This document shows positions 20,201-27,532 of a stretch of DNA of 39,932 bases, piece by piece. Origin of the DNA: Bacteroidales bacterium (lineage in GTDB: Bacteria > Bacteroidota > Bacteroidia > Bacteroidales > UBA10428); the NCBI GenBank assembly GCA_016935435.1, contig JAFGQZ010000052.1:1-39932 (forward strand), in the 5' to 3' direction. The notes below the pieces were generated by a model. It ran no database searches, was not told the origin of the DNA, and saw only the letters and a program-made list of their open reading frames with translations. The position numbers and the translations under genes are program-made. Each line of letters opens with the position of its first letter. Within the stretch, counting starts at the first letter, position 1.

Positions 20201-20219
20201 TGTTTTTAAGCATTTTCAT
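14289..20219 (-). CDS. Secreted multimodular GH16 beta-glucanase (laminarinase-like) with T9SS sorting domain
   Basis: This 1976-residue protein has a signal peptide at 1-33. The GH16 catalytic domain spans about 36-278, and the motif GEIDIFE at 155-161 gives nucleophile Glu156, helper Asp158 and acid/base Glu161, as in beta-1,3-glucanases. A PKD/Ig-like segment follows (280-360). Three related modules of about 163 residues start near 365, 541 and 716; each opens with a (I/F)-(E/D)-D-(F/W) motif and ends in Y-x-(I/F)-D-N-(L/I)-R. Then come three Big-type Ig domains (about 886-1150), an F5/8 discoidin module (NVALNKPATASS), another Big domain, two Ig-like domains with NATDSDG/ASDNDG motifs, a second discoidin, a Big_2 domain and a third discoidin. 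Residues 1900-1976 (start YPNPA, end LRLIKY) are a type A T9SS signal. The protein should be surface-bound or secreted and bind insoluble glucan. The substrate is inferred. Confidence 0.93.
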   Translation of the reverse strand: MKMLKNKIDGKLLFKAVILLALFLFSGNRTVAQSNCERLVWQDEFNGPSLDLTKWEYETGDGCPDLCQWGTGQLDYSTDRTENVRIENGRLILELRKENFGGREYTSGRIRTHNKKNFRYGRIEARVKGVYSQGAGFAFWMLGSDFETTSWPKCGEIDIFEQTGKWPDYNIGTAHFEEAWGHAWNQGKFYLPQGQRFADDFHVVGLEWTPDSMRWYIDGVYYHTFHISKPINGYDPFNRDFFLILSVGMGGDYSGPPDATTVTPQKVEVDYVRVYEGAYSTSIDGPKSVYEGDLYKEFSTKAVTGATYNWSVPSGSTIYSGQGTNTILVNFGPNSGKVQLNLTTPDCGPQTYFKDVEVQKAIIVNKVFDDFETNRNCIYDYRSGTFTENVNNPAPNYINSSAKVGRYVRNVVESWDAMVLLNVDPGHAGEFVQGKKRLFLDVYTDAPVGTKVSLGFENTAATVDQPYGKHSNYAAYTTRQNAWERLEFVLTDIPDKYAGSYKVNKFVLMFDPGRKSGNTWHFDNLRSGQSGPDAIILSQNILEDWDGTSNLPLSSTTGNYQPNFSNPAPGGKNTSERVLRYARSAATEYDNISYKIQLDDASPFRDGTNIIAFDVYTSAAPGKVVSAHLQDTTISGDADWQAPIHSIYEGRIEQQNQWQTVQLKWSSTPNASVPNVNVNKLVLLIDEKTFNGDMYYIDNIRILSSKQPESFVLSKVIEDFDANRNLNLVWTGEELTAPTTNPSPTGINTSANVAKYVRHQVNANDWLVYDVNTSLDAKALREKTKVFAMDVYTNAPAGKVITIGLEAGSLANSDNWPTGRHSDYSTATKVQDQWHTVKFIYSSSSDPSTPDNLVNKLTFTFNQGQPGDYTYYFDNLRILESIKDTVLNSIVVSPALSQNVALNQTIQFAATGKDQFGNNFPSNPVWSVNGGGTISASGLFRATSNGVYKVTATDGTVAGTADILIGESIRLSKITVTPAEATIYQGNPVSLAYSGFDQLNRPITVNNPTFSVSPSGGSLSNNVFTSNVPGVYTITVTSGNISASSVITVRATPVLTTLDINPKATKIYLNGTQQFLATALDQYGNTIAANLSWSAAGANISSSGLFSANAIGTYVIKVLSGDKQASTYISVLETPQNVALNKPATASSEENYGTTINYVNDGNATTRWSSVASDNQWVKIDLQSSYRLSRVVLNWETACGKSYNIRVSSDDATYTTIVSETNGSAGIKSYNIDATARYIMVQGLTRGTPYGYSLFEIEAYGVIATSPVLKSIVVNPVYTEINHNTSQNYSFNAFDQYGNNFATSVTWSVNGGNINSSGIYSATTVGTFNITASSGSISGTAQIKVKGNAPPVVTITTPANNSIFQRGSNVSVSVNATDSDGSVARVELFANGNLLATLTSAPYNYTWQANTAATYSLMARATDNLGAQATSTAVSVKINNPPTVTITAPVANSSVDEGTTLNLSALASDNDGNISRVEFFIDGTSKGTVSSAPYNLAVTGLAAGNHSVYALATDNNNGTTTSAAVSFTVNPVNIETNIALNKPASASSAEGAYVATLANDGNAGTRWGSAFADPQWIAVDLQGPFSISKVVLRWETASGKAYNIETSSDNSTWVPAKTVTAGTGGTETHLLSGITARYIRMYGTQRNTGWGYSLWEFEVYGTPSGNVPVTGVSLTSALLNLLVNETYQLSASIAPANASNKAVSWASSNASVATVSSTGMVTAMADGTAIITVTTADGNKTANCTVNVNTVGTNIALNKPVTATSTQSGLPVTNVNDGLANTRWGSEWTDAQTITIDLLAAYSVSKVVLNWETACGRNYTVEVSNDNVNWTTIYSTTTGNGGIITITPASSATGRYVRMRGTLRATGWGYSLWEFEVYGSTVKAADGLENYNEITSNSEPVIYPNPAVELFTLEVNETDRFSEIVVYDLTGKLYLFERLEQDLTQYSFNIEHLKAGTYIVKLTGNSGAKTLRLIKY

Positions 20220-20532
20220 ACAGTGTAAATTAGTTAATCAGGTATGTGAACAACATGTTCTACTAGGCCATGAAAATACTACCAGGGCAGGTGCAATAAC
20301 AATTATTAAGGCACAGTAAATACGCTTAAACCTACGGCAATTTTACTGCACAAGAATGGGCCGATTGTTATGTGACTGCATTGGGCAAGGGTTTAATAGC
20401 CGCTATGTTATTATTGTTTTGTTAATATAAAAATTGTTATAGGGTTTGTTATTAATTATTAATTGGTATGTTAGTAGCCACATAAATTATTATTAGAAAA
20501 TAACGCAATAGTTTTTACCAAATCGTTTAATT
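20220..20532. other. Divergent intergenic region between the GH16 and lipoprotein genes
   Basis: This 313-bp spacer must hold the promoters of both divergent genes. I see no clean TAnnTTTG element. TAGGGTTTG near 20442-20450 differs by one spacer base. A short inverted pair (CAGTAAA near 20315, TTTACTG near 20342) could be an operator or chance. Confidence 0.35.
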
Positions 20533-21489
20533 ATGAAACAATTTCTTTTCACAACCATAGTGGCAGTTAGCTTGTTATGCTTCAGTTCATGCGAAACAAA
20601 CAAAAAACCCGAAGGCAATATCCAGCTTGAGAGAACCAGTGTGCTTCCGGAACAAACAATTTTTGCCATTTCGAATGTAACCGACGACGACCCCGATATG
20701 CTTGAGATCAACTGGCAGGTCTCGGCGGGCAAACTTACCGAAAGGGCTAAAAAAGACACTGTTTGGTGGGAAACCCCTGCCGCCCCGGGGCAGCATACTA
20801 TTTCATTAACTGCCAAAGATGAATATCATTCGGTTACTTTTAACGAGAATATGGAAGTTTTGCCATGCGATTATTACGACCAATACCAGATTGTTAAGGT
20901 GAACCAGGGCGTTTATAACCTCGATGCTGATATTTTCGACGGGAAACTCCGTTTTTTAGGAGTCTTCGATGAAGATGAAAAGCCATATGGCCATTTTACA
21001 ACATCAGTAAGCCACCTAGATGTTACTTTTAATAATGCCTTGGTGAGTTTTGCATACGAGCCATATAGTAATGGCAGCATCTCGTTTGTTTTTTATTTTG
21101 AAGCCGACGATTTATATGAGGGTTACCAGCTCGAAGCCGTACAGCTCGATTTAAAGCCTTTAAGCACAACCGAAAACTGGGAACTATTGTGCAAGGTTAA
21201 AGATTTTTCTACCGGTTATTATTATTGGGAAAGCCTCGATGAAAGCTCTTATGGACATAAAGCCAATATAAGCACAGTTTATAATGAAAAGTTTCAGGAA
21301 GTAAGGCTTGAAAGAACTGCGAACAACGATTTGAACTTTTATTTTGAAAACGAATTGGTATATACTTCCAAAGGCATTGCCAATAAATTGGCCGACGGGC
21401 AAAAATTCGATCCAACCCTTAACCGTATATTGTTCTATATATATAACGATACGTATATGGAAATGGATTACTTATACCTGTATGAATAA
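20533..21489 (+). CDS. Surface lipoprotein of unknown function, two beta domains
   Basis: This 318-residue protein has a lipoprotein signal peptide whose lipobox ends FSSC (Cys20). Residues about 28-118 resemble a PKD/cadherin-type Ig domain (VTDDDPDMLEINWQVSAGKL, then GQHTISLTAKDEYHSVTF). The remainder (about 125-318) is a predicted beta-sandwich, with features like a laminin-G/concanavalin carbohydrate-binding fold, such as paired aromatic strands, VRLERTANNDLNFYFENELV and a terminal MDYLYLYE. I do not recognise a named family. It is transcribed away from the GH16 gene across a shared regulatory region, which suggests a glycan-binding partner; that is inference only. Confidence 0.75.
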   Translation: MKQFLFTTIVAVSLLCFSSCETNKKPEGNIQLERTSVLPEQTIFAISNVTDDDPDMLEINWQVSAGKLTERAKKDTVWWETPAAPGQHTISLTAKDEYHSVTFNENMEVLPCDYYDQYQIVKVNQGVYNLDADIFDGKLRFLGVFDEDEKPYGHFTTSVSHLDVTFNNALVSFAYEPYSNGSISFVFYFEADDLYEGYQLEAVQLDLKPLSTTENWELLCKVKDFSTGYYYWESLDESSYGHKANISTVYNEKFQEVRLERTANNDLNFYFENELVYTSKGIANKLADGQKFDPTLNRILFYIYNDTYMEMDYLYLYE

Positions 21490-21522
21490 CTGTAAACAGG
21501 AATTTGCGGCTATGCCGGTACA

Positions 21523-22719
21523 CTAGCCGCAAATTTCCCTTATTGCACCTGCAATTTCAGGAATACCTTTCATAATCATTTCGGGCGAGGTATTGCAATA
21601 CGAAACCCGCAGGCAGTTGTTCTTTTTTCCTTCGGGATCGAATGTTTTGCCGGTTACAAATACCGCACCTTTGTCGATGGCTTTTTTTAGTATTTCGGTG
21701 GCATCGGCACCTTCGGGCAATTGCAACCAAATGTAAAAGCCGCCACGGGGTTTTTCCCACTTCACATAAGCGGGCAAATGTTGTTCAAGTGCCGAGAACA
21801 TTGCTTCAGCCCTGGTTTTATATGCCTTCCTTACAGTATCGAGATAGGTATATATAGCACCGCTCCTGAGAAATTTGTCGGCCAGCACCTGGGTAAAGCT
21901 GGGCGAACAAGCATCGAACGATTGTTTAATGAGTTCACATTTTTCGTAAATGTGCGGGGGTACAAGCATCCAGCCCAGGCGCAGCCCCGGGCCGATAATT
22001 TTGGAAAACGAGCCGGTATAACAAACATCAATGCCCTCGGGGTTAATGGCTTTTATGGGCGTAAGCCGCTCGCTGTCTTCAGGGTGAAAGAACAAATCGC
22101 TGTATGCATCGTCTTCAATAATGGGTATATTCTTGCCGGCCATCAATTGTATCAATTCATGCTTAAGTGAAGTTGAGTATAAATATCCGGCAGGGTTATG
22201 GAAACAAGGGGTGATGTACAAAAACTTGGGCAGGGCAGGAGCCTTGTTTATTGCCTTCTCAAGTGCAGTAAGCGAAATCCCATCGCTGTTTAATGTTACC
22301 GGTATTATATCTGCCTGGTACGACTTAAAGGCCGACAACGCCCCAATAAAGCTTGGGTTTTCTACTAATATCGAATCGCCCGGATCGATAAATGCTTTAG
22401 CCAAAATATTTATTGCCTGTAGCGAACCTGTGGTAATAAGTATCCGGTTTTTCTCTACAGGCAAGCCTTTCTTTTTGAGATATGCCGATAACGATTCCAT
22501 AAGCGTTGGAAGCCCGTTTGTGGGGCCGTATTGCATGGCAAGCTGTTTTTCTGTTAAAGAAAGGTTGTTATATATTTCATCGATTTCTTTTATCGGAAAC
22601 AGGTCGTTTCCGGGCATGCCGCCAGCAAATGAAATAATCCCCGGTTTTGTGGCGAGGCTCATCAGGTCGCGTATTTCGGACGAACGGAGATTGCTTGTTG
22701 TAGAAGCGAAACGGGTCAT
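21523..22719 (-). CDS. PLP-dependent aminotransferase, class I/II (LysN / aromatic aminotransferase type)
   Basis: This 398-residue fold-type I aminotransferase has ITTGSLQAINILAKAF for the PLP phosphate region, CFHNPAGYLYS (NPAG in place of the usual NPTG), IIEDDAYSDLFF with the PLP-ring Asp, and GSFSKIIGPGLRLGWM with the Schiff-base Lys. The pattern fits the 2-aminoadipate/kynurenine/aromatic branch of class I. It is transcribed in the same direction as the ACT, PaaK and IorAB genes upstream, so it is likely to interconvert aromatic (or branched) amino acids and their 2-oxoacids. A 215-bp spacer rich in short repeats separates it from the ACT gene, and it may have its own promoter. Confidence 0.9.
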   Translation of the reverse strand: MTRFASTTSNLRSSEIRDLMSLATKPGIISFAGGMPGNDLFPIKEIDEIYNNLSLTEKQLAMQYGPTNGLPTLMESLSAYLKKKGLPVEKNRILITTGSLQAINILAKAFIDPGDSILVENPSFIGALSAFKSYQADIIPVTLNSDGISLTALEKAINKAPALPKFLYITPCFHNPAGYLYSTSLKHELIQLMAGKNIPIIEDDAYSDLFFHPEDSERLTPIKAINPEGIDVCYTGSFSKIIGPGLRLGWMLVPPHIYEKCELIKQSFDACSPSFTQVLADKFLRSGAIYTYLDTVRKAYKTRAEAMFSALEQHLPAYVKWEKPRGGFYIWLQLPEGADATEILKKAIDKGAVFVTGKTFDPEGKKNNCLRVSYCNTSPEMIMKGIPEIAGAIREICG

Positions 22720-22727
22720 AATATAAA

Positions 22728-22762
22728 TTGAGAATTAATAATTTTGAATTGAGAATTGAATT
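22728..22762. repeat. Five degenerate heptad repeats upstream of the aminotransferase gene
   Basis: Units TTGAGAA, TTAATAA, TTTTGAA, TTGAGAA and TTGAATT follow each other with a strict 7-bp period, beginning 9 bp from the aminotransferase start codon. Confidence 0.65.
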
Positions 22763-22782
22763 AGTAAAAGGTGCTTAAGAGC

Positions 22783-22790
22783 CAAAGTTA
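22783..22790 (-). promoter_or_regulatory. Candidate -7 element for the aminotransferase gene
   Basis: The minus strand reads TAACTTTG, matching TAnnTTTG, about 64 bases before the start codon. No TTG is found 17-23 bp upstream, so the element is incomplete. Confidence 0.3.
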
Positions 22791-22894
22791 GTAATGCAAG
22801 GCGTTTAGTCTGTTTGACTTTTAGAATATTAGGTTTTTAGAATTTGTGACAGATTAGAAATTAACCAATTATTTTAGAAAGAACGTACTAAAAA

Positions 22895-22942
22895 TTAAAT
22901 CCCTAATTTCCTAATAGCCTAAGCCCCTAAACAGCTAAATTT
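22895..22942 (-). repeat. Six octad repeats containing the ACT-gene stop codon
   Basis: On the minus strand successive 8-mers read AAATTTAG, CTGTTTAG, GGGCTTAG, GCTATTAG, GAAATTAG and GGATTTAA. The TAG of the first unit is the stop codon of the ACT-domain gene. Looser units of similar type (xTTTAGxx) continue through about 22803-22865. Confidence 0.75.
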
Positions 22943-23360
22943 TATAAATCTGGTTAGCAGAAATCAATTCCATTTTATGTTGCTGCAAAACTTCGATGGC
23001 TTGCGATATAGCCGATGGCCTAATAATTACCGAGGCAGAATCTTCGAGGCCGAAGGCATACATGTAATCGATAGCAACATTGTTTGTCGAAAGAATTTCC
23101 AGCGCTTTATGCAAGCCACCTGGCTTATTGGGCACAACCAGGGCAATAACGTCGGTAGTATTTACTGCAAAGCCTTTATCTTTCAGAACTTTCAGGGCAA
23201 GTTCGGGTTTGTTCACTACCAGGCGCATAATGCCGTAATCGGGTGCATCGGCAACACTAAAGGCGGTCATATTAATATCGTTTTCCGATAAAATACGTGT
23301 AAGTTCGGTGAGCCTGCCGGTTTTGTCTTCGAGAAATATCGAGAGTTGTTTGATTATCAT
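22935..23360 (-). CDS. Tandem ACT-domain protein (amino-acid sensor)
   Basis: This 141-residue protein consists of two ACT domains: residues 1-68 (IKQLSIFLEDKTGRLTELTRILSEN) and 70-141 (VIALVVPNKPGGLHKALEILSTN). The family binds amino acids allosterically. Free-standing tandem ACT proteins of this size are commonly found beside phenylacetate-CoA ligase and indolepyruvate oxidoreductase genes, as here. It likely senses an aromatic amino acid, but the ligand is not readable from sequence. An unusually good Shine-Dalgarno site precedes it, and it follows paaK by 38 bp, so the two are probably co-transcribed. Its stop codon lies inside a short tandem repeat. Confidence 0.88.
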   Translation of the reverse strand: MIIKQLSIFLEDKTGRLTELTRILSENDINMTAFSVADAPDYGIMRLVVNKPELALKVLKDKGFAVNTTDVIALVVPNKPGGLHKALEILSTNNVAIDYMYAFGLEDSASVIIRPSAISQAIEVLQQHKMELISANQIYKI

Positions 23361-23365
23361 AATTT

Positions 23366-23374
23366 GTTCCTCCT
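23366..23374 (-). promoter_or_regulatory. Strong Shine-Dalgarno site for the ACT gene
   Basis: The minus strand reads AGGAGGAAC, with AGGAGG ending 8 bases before the ATG. Most other starts in this window lack such a site, as is usual in Bacteroidota, so this gene may be translated unusually well. Confidence 0.7.
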
Positions 23375-23398
23375 ATAATAAAATTGTTCAATAGGCAT

Positions 23399-24700
23399 TT
23401 ATTTCATGTTCCGGTTATCGATTACCCGTTTTGCCTTGCCTTCAGAACGTTCAATCGTATTTGGTTCAACCAGTTTTATGGTAGCACTTAAACCTAGCAT
23501 ACTGCTAATGTTGTGAGAAATTTTCTTTTTAAGCCCTTCGAGCACTTTTATCTCGTCAGACCAGAACTGATCATCGACCTCAACACGTATTTCGAGGTTA
23601 TCGAGGTTGTTTTCCCTGGAAACAATAAGTTGATAGTGCGGGGTAGTTTCGCTCATTTCGAGCAATACCGACTCAACCTGCGAGGGGAACACATTAACGC
23701 CACGAATGATAAGCATATCGTCGGAACGTCCCAGGCATTTTTCCATACGCACCATTGTTCGCCCACAGGCACACCTTTCTACATGTAAGCGGGTTAAATC
23801 GCGGGTACGGTAGCGCAAAAGTGGCATAGCCTCTTTGGTAACCGTGGTAAACACCAGTTCGCCCAGCTCGCCATAAGGTAAAACTTCCAAAGTATTTGGA
23901 TCGATAATTTCAGGTATAAAATGATCCTCGAAAATGTGGCTCCCGCACTGGTGTTCGCATTCCATCGATACCCCCGGGCCTATAACTTCGCTCAAGCCAT
24001 AAATATCAAAAGCTTTCAAGCCTAAAAGCTTTTCCACCTGCACCCGCATTTCCTCTGTCCATGGCTCGGCACCGAAAATGCCTGCTTTTAGTTTGATGTC
24101 GCTTTTTAATATGCCCTCTTTTTCAATGCTTTCTCCCAGAAATGCTGCATACGAAGGGGTACAGGCAATAACTGTTGAACCAAAATCGACCATCAGTTGT
24201 AACTGCTTTTTCGTATTCCCGCCCGAAATAGGAATAACCGATGCCCCGATTTTTTCTGCCCCGTAATGCAGTCCCATGCCTCCGGTAAACAAGCCGTACC
24301 CGTATGCAACCTGTATAATATCGTTTTTTGTTACAGCGGCCATTGTAAGGGAGCGGGCCACAACTTCGCTCCACATTTGTATGTCGTTACGGGTATAACC
24401 AACAACGGTTGGTTTTCCGGTGGTGCCGCTCGATGCATGGATACGGACAATTTCGCTTTGCGGAACTGTAAAAAGCCCAAACGGATAGTTATCGCGTAAA
24501 TCCTGCTTGGTAGTGAAAGGCAAATCCTTTAGTTGATCGATACTTTTTATATCGCCAGGCTCAAGTCCTATTTCCTGTAGTTTTTTTCTGTAAAATGGCA
24601 CATTGTAATACATGCGCTCAATCATTTTTACAAATCGCCTGTTCTGAATTTCCTTCAGTTTTTGCCTGTCGGCACACTCTATATATTCATTCCAGATCAT
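23399..24700 (-). CDS. paaK: Phenylacetate-CoA ligase family (aryl-acid:CoA ligase)
   Basis: This 433-residue protein has the usual PaaK length. Motifs include [18 protein letters not shown] (about 86-99, the ATP/AMP phosphate loop), [38 protein letters not shown] and the C-terminal [16 protein letters not shown] hinge. The family activates phenylacetate and related aryl acids to CoA thioesters with ATP giving AMP. Placed beside iorAB it most likely acts on phenylacetate, indoleacetate or 4-hydroxyphenylacetate. It could run toward amino acid synthesis by reductive carboxylation or toward ATP gain in fermentation. The family is well recognised, but the physiological direction is inference. 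Confidence 0.93.
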   Translation of the reverse strand: MIWNEYIECADRQKLKEIQNRRFVKMIERMYYNVPFYRKKLQEIGLEPGDIKSIDQLKDLPFTTKQDLRDNYPFGLFTVPQSEIVRIHASSGTTGKPTVVGYTRNDIQMWSEVVARSLTMAAVTKNDIIQVAYGYGLFTGGMGLHYGAEKIGASVIPISGGNTKKQLQLMVDFGSTVIACTPSYAAFLGESIEKEGILKSDIKLKAGIFGAEPWTEEMRVQVEKLLGLKAFDIYGLSEVIGPGVSMECEHQCGSHIFEDHFIPEIIDPNTLEVLPYGELGELVFTTVTKEAMPLLRYRTRDLTRLHVERCACGRTMVRMEKCLGRSDDMLIIRGVNVFPSQVESVLLEMSETTPHYQLIVSRENNLDNLEIRVEVDDQFWSDEIKVLEGLKKKISHNISSMLGLSATIKLVEPNTIERSEGKAKRVIDNRNMK

Positions 24701-24763
24701 TGAGATGGGTTTTATTTTCTATTAGTAAAGCTACTCGTTCTTTTGCAATAAATATCTGAAAAA

Positions 24764-24795
24764 TGTTTGAATGTTAAAATGTTTATATGTTAACA
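24764..24795 (-). repeat. Four octad repeats overlapping the end of iorB
   Basis: On the minus strand the 8-mers are TGTTAACA, TATAAACA, TTTTAACA and TTCAAACA. The iorB stop codon TAA lies in the second unit, so the last residues of IorB (VNI) are encoded by repeat units. Confidence 0.65.
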
Positions 24796-25373
24796 GGTTT
24801 ATTTTCAGAGGCTTTCAATCCAAGTTTAAAGGCTCTTAGATTGATATCGATTGTTTCCTGTCCTTTACGACTGAAAAGTTGTTCTATTGATTTTTCAATC
24901 TTTTCTTTCTCAATGCCTAAATAGGGCGAGGCGGCCCCAAGGAGTACCATGTTCGACGATTTTAAATTTCCTGCCTCGCCGGCTAATGCCACTGCATCGA
25001 TTAAAATACTCCTGCCTGAATTTTTTATTGTATTCAGTATGTTGTCGAGATTTGGATAATTTGCAATATTATCGAAAGGCTGAATGGCAGTAACTATCGT
25101 GCCACCAGACGACAGATAAGGCAGATACCGCAACGATTCCATGGGTTCGACCGATAAAATTAAGTCGGCTTTGCCCAGGGGGATAAGGTCGGAAAATATT
25201 TCGCTGTCGGAAATTCTCAGGTGCGACTGCACAGCGCCGCCACGCTGGCTCATGCCATGAACTTCAGCCTGTTTAACTTTCAAGCCTTCGCCCATTGCTG
25301 CAAGGTCGATAATGGCTGCAATTGTAAGTATTCCCTGTCCGCCAACTCCGGCTAATATTATGTTTTTGTTCAT
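24783..25373 (-). CDS. iorB: Indolepyruvate:ferredoxin oxidoreductase, beta (gamma-domain) subunit
   Basis: This 196-residue protein begins with ILAGVGGQGILTIAAIID and continues with KQAEVHGMSQRGGAVQSHLR, the signature of the pyruvate/2-oxoacid:ferredoxin oxidoreductase gamma domain found in IorB. With IorA it oxidatively decarboxylates arylpyruvates to arylacetyl-CoA, passing electrons to ferredoxin. The IorA gene lies 257 bp upstream on the same strand, and the gap is filled by tandem repeats, which is unusual for a two-subunit enzyme whose genes are often adjacent. Its C-terminus reads into an octad repeat. Confidence 0.92.
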   Translation of the reverse strand: MNKNIILAGVGGQGILTIAAIIDLAAMGEGLKVKQAEVHGMSQRGGAVQSHLRISDSEIFSDLIPLGKADLILSVEPMESLRYLPYLSSGGTIVTAIQPFDNIANYPNLDNILNTIKNSGRSILIDAVALAGEAGNLKSSNMVLLGAASPYLGIEKEKIEKSIEQLFSRKGQETIDINLRAFKLGLKASENKPVNI

Positions 25374-25390
25374 TTTAGTTGATTAAAAGA

Positions 25391-25488
25391 AGTTCAAAGT
25401 TCAAGGTTCAAAGTTCAAAGTTCAAAGTTCAAAGTTCAAAGTTCAAGGTTCAAAGTTCAAAGTTCAAGGTTCAAAGTTCAAAGTTTAA
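25391..25488. repeat. Fourteen-unit heptad array (AGTTCAA/GGTTCAA)
   Basis: Fourteen perfect-register 7-mers cover 98 bp. Ten are AGTTCAA, three are GGTTCAA (units 3, 9 and 12), and the last is AGTTTAA. The array sits 18 bp upstream of the iorB start codon, between the two subunit genes. Confidence 0.97.
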
Positions 25489-25504
25489 AGTCCATGATCG
25501 AGAT

Positions 25505-25629
25505 TAAGGTGAATGAAAGAATTAATAATTTGCATATCGCCAAATAAACACACCTTCAAATTTTTCAAAACAACAAATCAACCGTTCACCGTTCACTGTT
25601 TACCGTTCACTGTTTACCGTTTACTTAAA
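25505..25629. repeat. Composite repeat module with (ACCGTTC/ACTGTTT) heptads
   Basis: A 76-bp stretch (GAATGAAAGAATTAATAATT, then CAAATAAACACA and TTCAAA-rich sequence) leads into 7-mers at 25581-25622: ACCGTTC, ACCGTTC, ACTGTTT, ACCGTTC, ACTGTTT and ACCGTTT. The same order of elements recurs at 36550-36680. The heptads end within 9 bp of the iorA stop codon. Confidence 0.85.
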
Positions 25630-25630
25630 C

Positions 25631-27220
25631 TCACCTATCTGCTTTTTTCTTTCTCACGGCTACTTGTACGCATTCCCTGCATGCCAGGATAACCGACACC
25701 CCTTCATACTCAAATTCTTCTTTCAGTATAGCAATGTTTTCTTCCATGTTTTTCTTTAATGGAACAATAGTTTTAATGTGTTTTTCATCAACCCCTACAC
25801 CCTTACAAATATCAAGAAGCTTGTTTGTGCCCGATGAGTCCTGGCCACCTGTCATAGCTGTGGTGCCATTATCGGAAATTATTATAGTTACAGGCGATTT
25901 GTCGTTAACAGCATCGAGCAGCCCGGTAATACCCGAGTGCGTAAAGGTTGAGTCGCCAATTACTGCAACAGCAGGCCTCAGACCTGCATCGGCAGCCCCT
26001 TTGGCCATGGTAACCGAAGCGCCCATATCAACACAGGTGTTTATAGAATTAAAAGGCGGAAGGGCGCCTAGTGTATAACAACCGATGTCGGAAAAAACGT
26101 GTTTCTCTTCAAAACCAGATATTGCAGCGTTAAGGGCCTCGTATAAATCGCGGTGGCTGCACCCTTTACATAATTCGGGGGGGCGGTTTGCCACTATGGC
26201 AGGAATAGTTTTTGTCTCGGCCATTTTAATACCAAGTGCTTTAGCCAGATGGTCGGGTGTAAGTTCTCCGGTGCGGGGCAATGTGCCATCGAGCCGTCCG
26301 GTAAATTTCTTGTTGTTGAAAAAGCCACGCAAAAGCTCTTCATAAACCGGGTATCCTTCTTCGGCAATGAGCACCTGGTCGAGCTTTTCAGTGAATTCCC
26401 TAATTATTGGTTCCGGTAGGGGGTATTGCGATATTTTTAATACCGGAATGTCCAGTTTATGTTCGCTTATAACTTCCATTACATAATTAAAGGCAATACC
26501 AAAAGCAAGAATCCCAAAATTCCCTTCGCCATCGACTATGCGGTTAAAAACCGATTTTTCGGAATATGAGGCAAGTTTTGTTTGTTTGTCGAGCAGGCGC
26601 AAATAGCCAGCGCGTGCATTGGCAGGCAATAAAATAAACTTTTTTGTATCGGTTTCGGGTGCCAGTTCGTTTTGCGGCCGGCTGATGCCTTGCGATACAA
26701 TTGCCCTGGAGTGCGATAAACGGGTAGTTATGCGCAACATTACGGGCAATTTTGTTTTTTCCGACAATTCAAAGGCATAATGCACTGCGTCGTATGCTTC
26801 CTGTTGGTTCGAAGGTTCAATAACCGGAATAAATGCAAATTTGCCATACACACGCGAATCTTGTTCGTTTTGCGACGAATGCATCGAGGGGTCGTCGGCA
26901 ACAACCACTACCAGCCCGCCATTTACACCGGTAATTGCCGAATTGATATAGGCATCGGCAGCAACATTCAGGCCTACATGTTTCATGCACACAAGGCTGC
27001 GTTTTCCGGCATACGACATACCGAGGGCTGCTTCGTAAGCTGTTTTTTCGTTAGCCGACCAGGTCGATCGGATAGCGCTTTTCTTCGCTACAACCGAATT
27101 TTGAATAAATTCTGTGATTTCGGTAGAAGGCGTGCCCGGGTAGGCATAAACTCCCGATATGCCTGCGTCGATTGCGCCAAGGGCTATTGCTTCGGCGCCC
27201 AGCAACAATTGCTTGTTCAT
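25631..27220 (-). CDS. iorA: Indolepyruvate:ferredoxin oxidoreductase, alpha subunit
   Basis: This 529-residue thiamine-diphosphate enzyme subunit has the N-terminal pyrimidine-binding half with AYPGTPSTEITEF and GAALGMSYAGKRSLVCMKHVGLN-like sequence, and a C-terminal half with CKGCSHRDLYEAL, FSDIGCYTLG, GDSTFTHSGITGLLDAV and ISDNGTTAMTGGQDS, the TPP and metal motif region. Archaeal IorA is longer because of a C-terminal 2x[4Fe-4S] ferredoxin domain. Here the protein stops after ACRECVQVAVRKKKADR with no CxxCxxC series, so electron transfer must use another carrier. It acts with IorB on aryl-2-oxoacids. It is the first gene of the aryl-acid cluster in transcription order. Confidence 0.92.
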   Translation of the reverse strand: MNKQLLLGAEAIALGAIDAGISGVYAYPGTPSTEITEFIQNSVVAKKSAIRSTWSANEKTAYEAALGMSYAGKRSLVCMKHVGLNVAADAYINSAITGVNGGLVVVVADDPSMHSSQNEQDSRVYGKFAFIPVIEPSNQQEAYDAVHYAFELSEKTKLPVMLRITTRLSHSRAIVSQGISRPQNELAPETDTKKFILLPANARAGYLRLLDKQTKLASYSEKSVFNRIVDGEGNFGILAFGIAFNYVMEVISEHKLDIPVLKISQYPLPEPIIREFTEKLDQVLIAEEGYPVYEELLRGFFNNKKFTGRLDGTLPRTGELTPDHLAKALGIKMAETKTIPAIVANRPPELCKGCSHRDLYEALNAAISGFEEKHVFSDIGCYTLGALPPFNSINTCVDMGASVTMAKGAADAGLRPAVAVIGDSTFTHSGITGLLDAVNDKSPVTIIISDNGTTAMTGGQDSSGTNKLLDICKGVGVDEKHIKTIVPLKKNMEENIAILKEEFEYEGVSVILACRECVQVAVRKKKADR

Positions 27221-27532
27221 TGAAATATAGTTGATAAAATATTTACTTTCTCAGAAGGCCGAAAATACTATTTTTTATCGGGAAAATAAAAATGAAACAG
27301 GAATGATTAACCTGCTTCATTAACTTTGTTGGGCTAAAAGGGGTTTAAAAATCATATATTAACCTGTTTCCAATTAAGTTACGCTGTTGTTTTTGAAAAC
27401 AATATAGCTTAATTGTAACGAAGCCAATAATTAATGTGAATGTACCTTAAAGGGCTTGATGGGTCCTGTTATCTGCTTAAAACTCCATAATTGAAGTTCC
27501 GAGTATAAACGAGCCAAATGCAGCGAAAGGGC
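27221..27532. other. AT-rich intergenic region with a weak imperfect hairpin
   Basis: This 312-bp gap holds the upstream region of iorA. An inverted repeat with 8-bp arms (CAATTAAG at 27371-27378, CTTAATTG at 27408-27415) encloses a second short complementary pair. It lacks an adjacent T-run of terminator quality. Nothing else was recognised. Confidence 0.3.

Noticed and set aside
25391..25488. CRISPR array
   Set aside because: The period is 7 bp with no spacers and no cas genes; it is a simple tandem repeat.
27371..27415. Intrinsic terminator upstream of iorA
   Set aside because: The hairpin is interrupted, has weak AT-rich arms and no proper T-run, and there is no gene ending directly before it.
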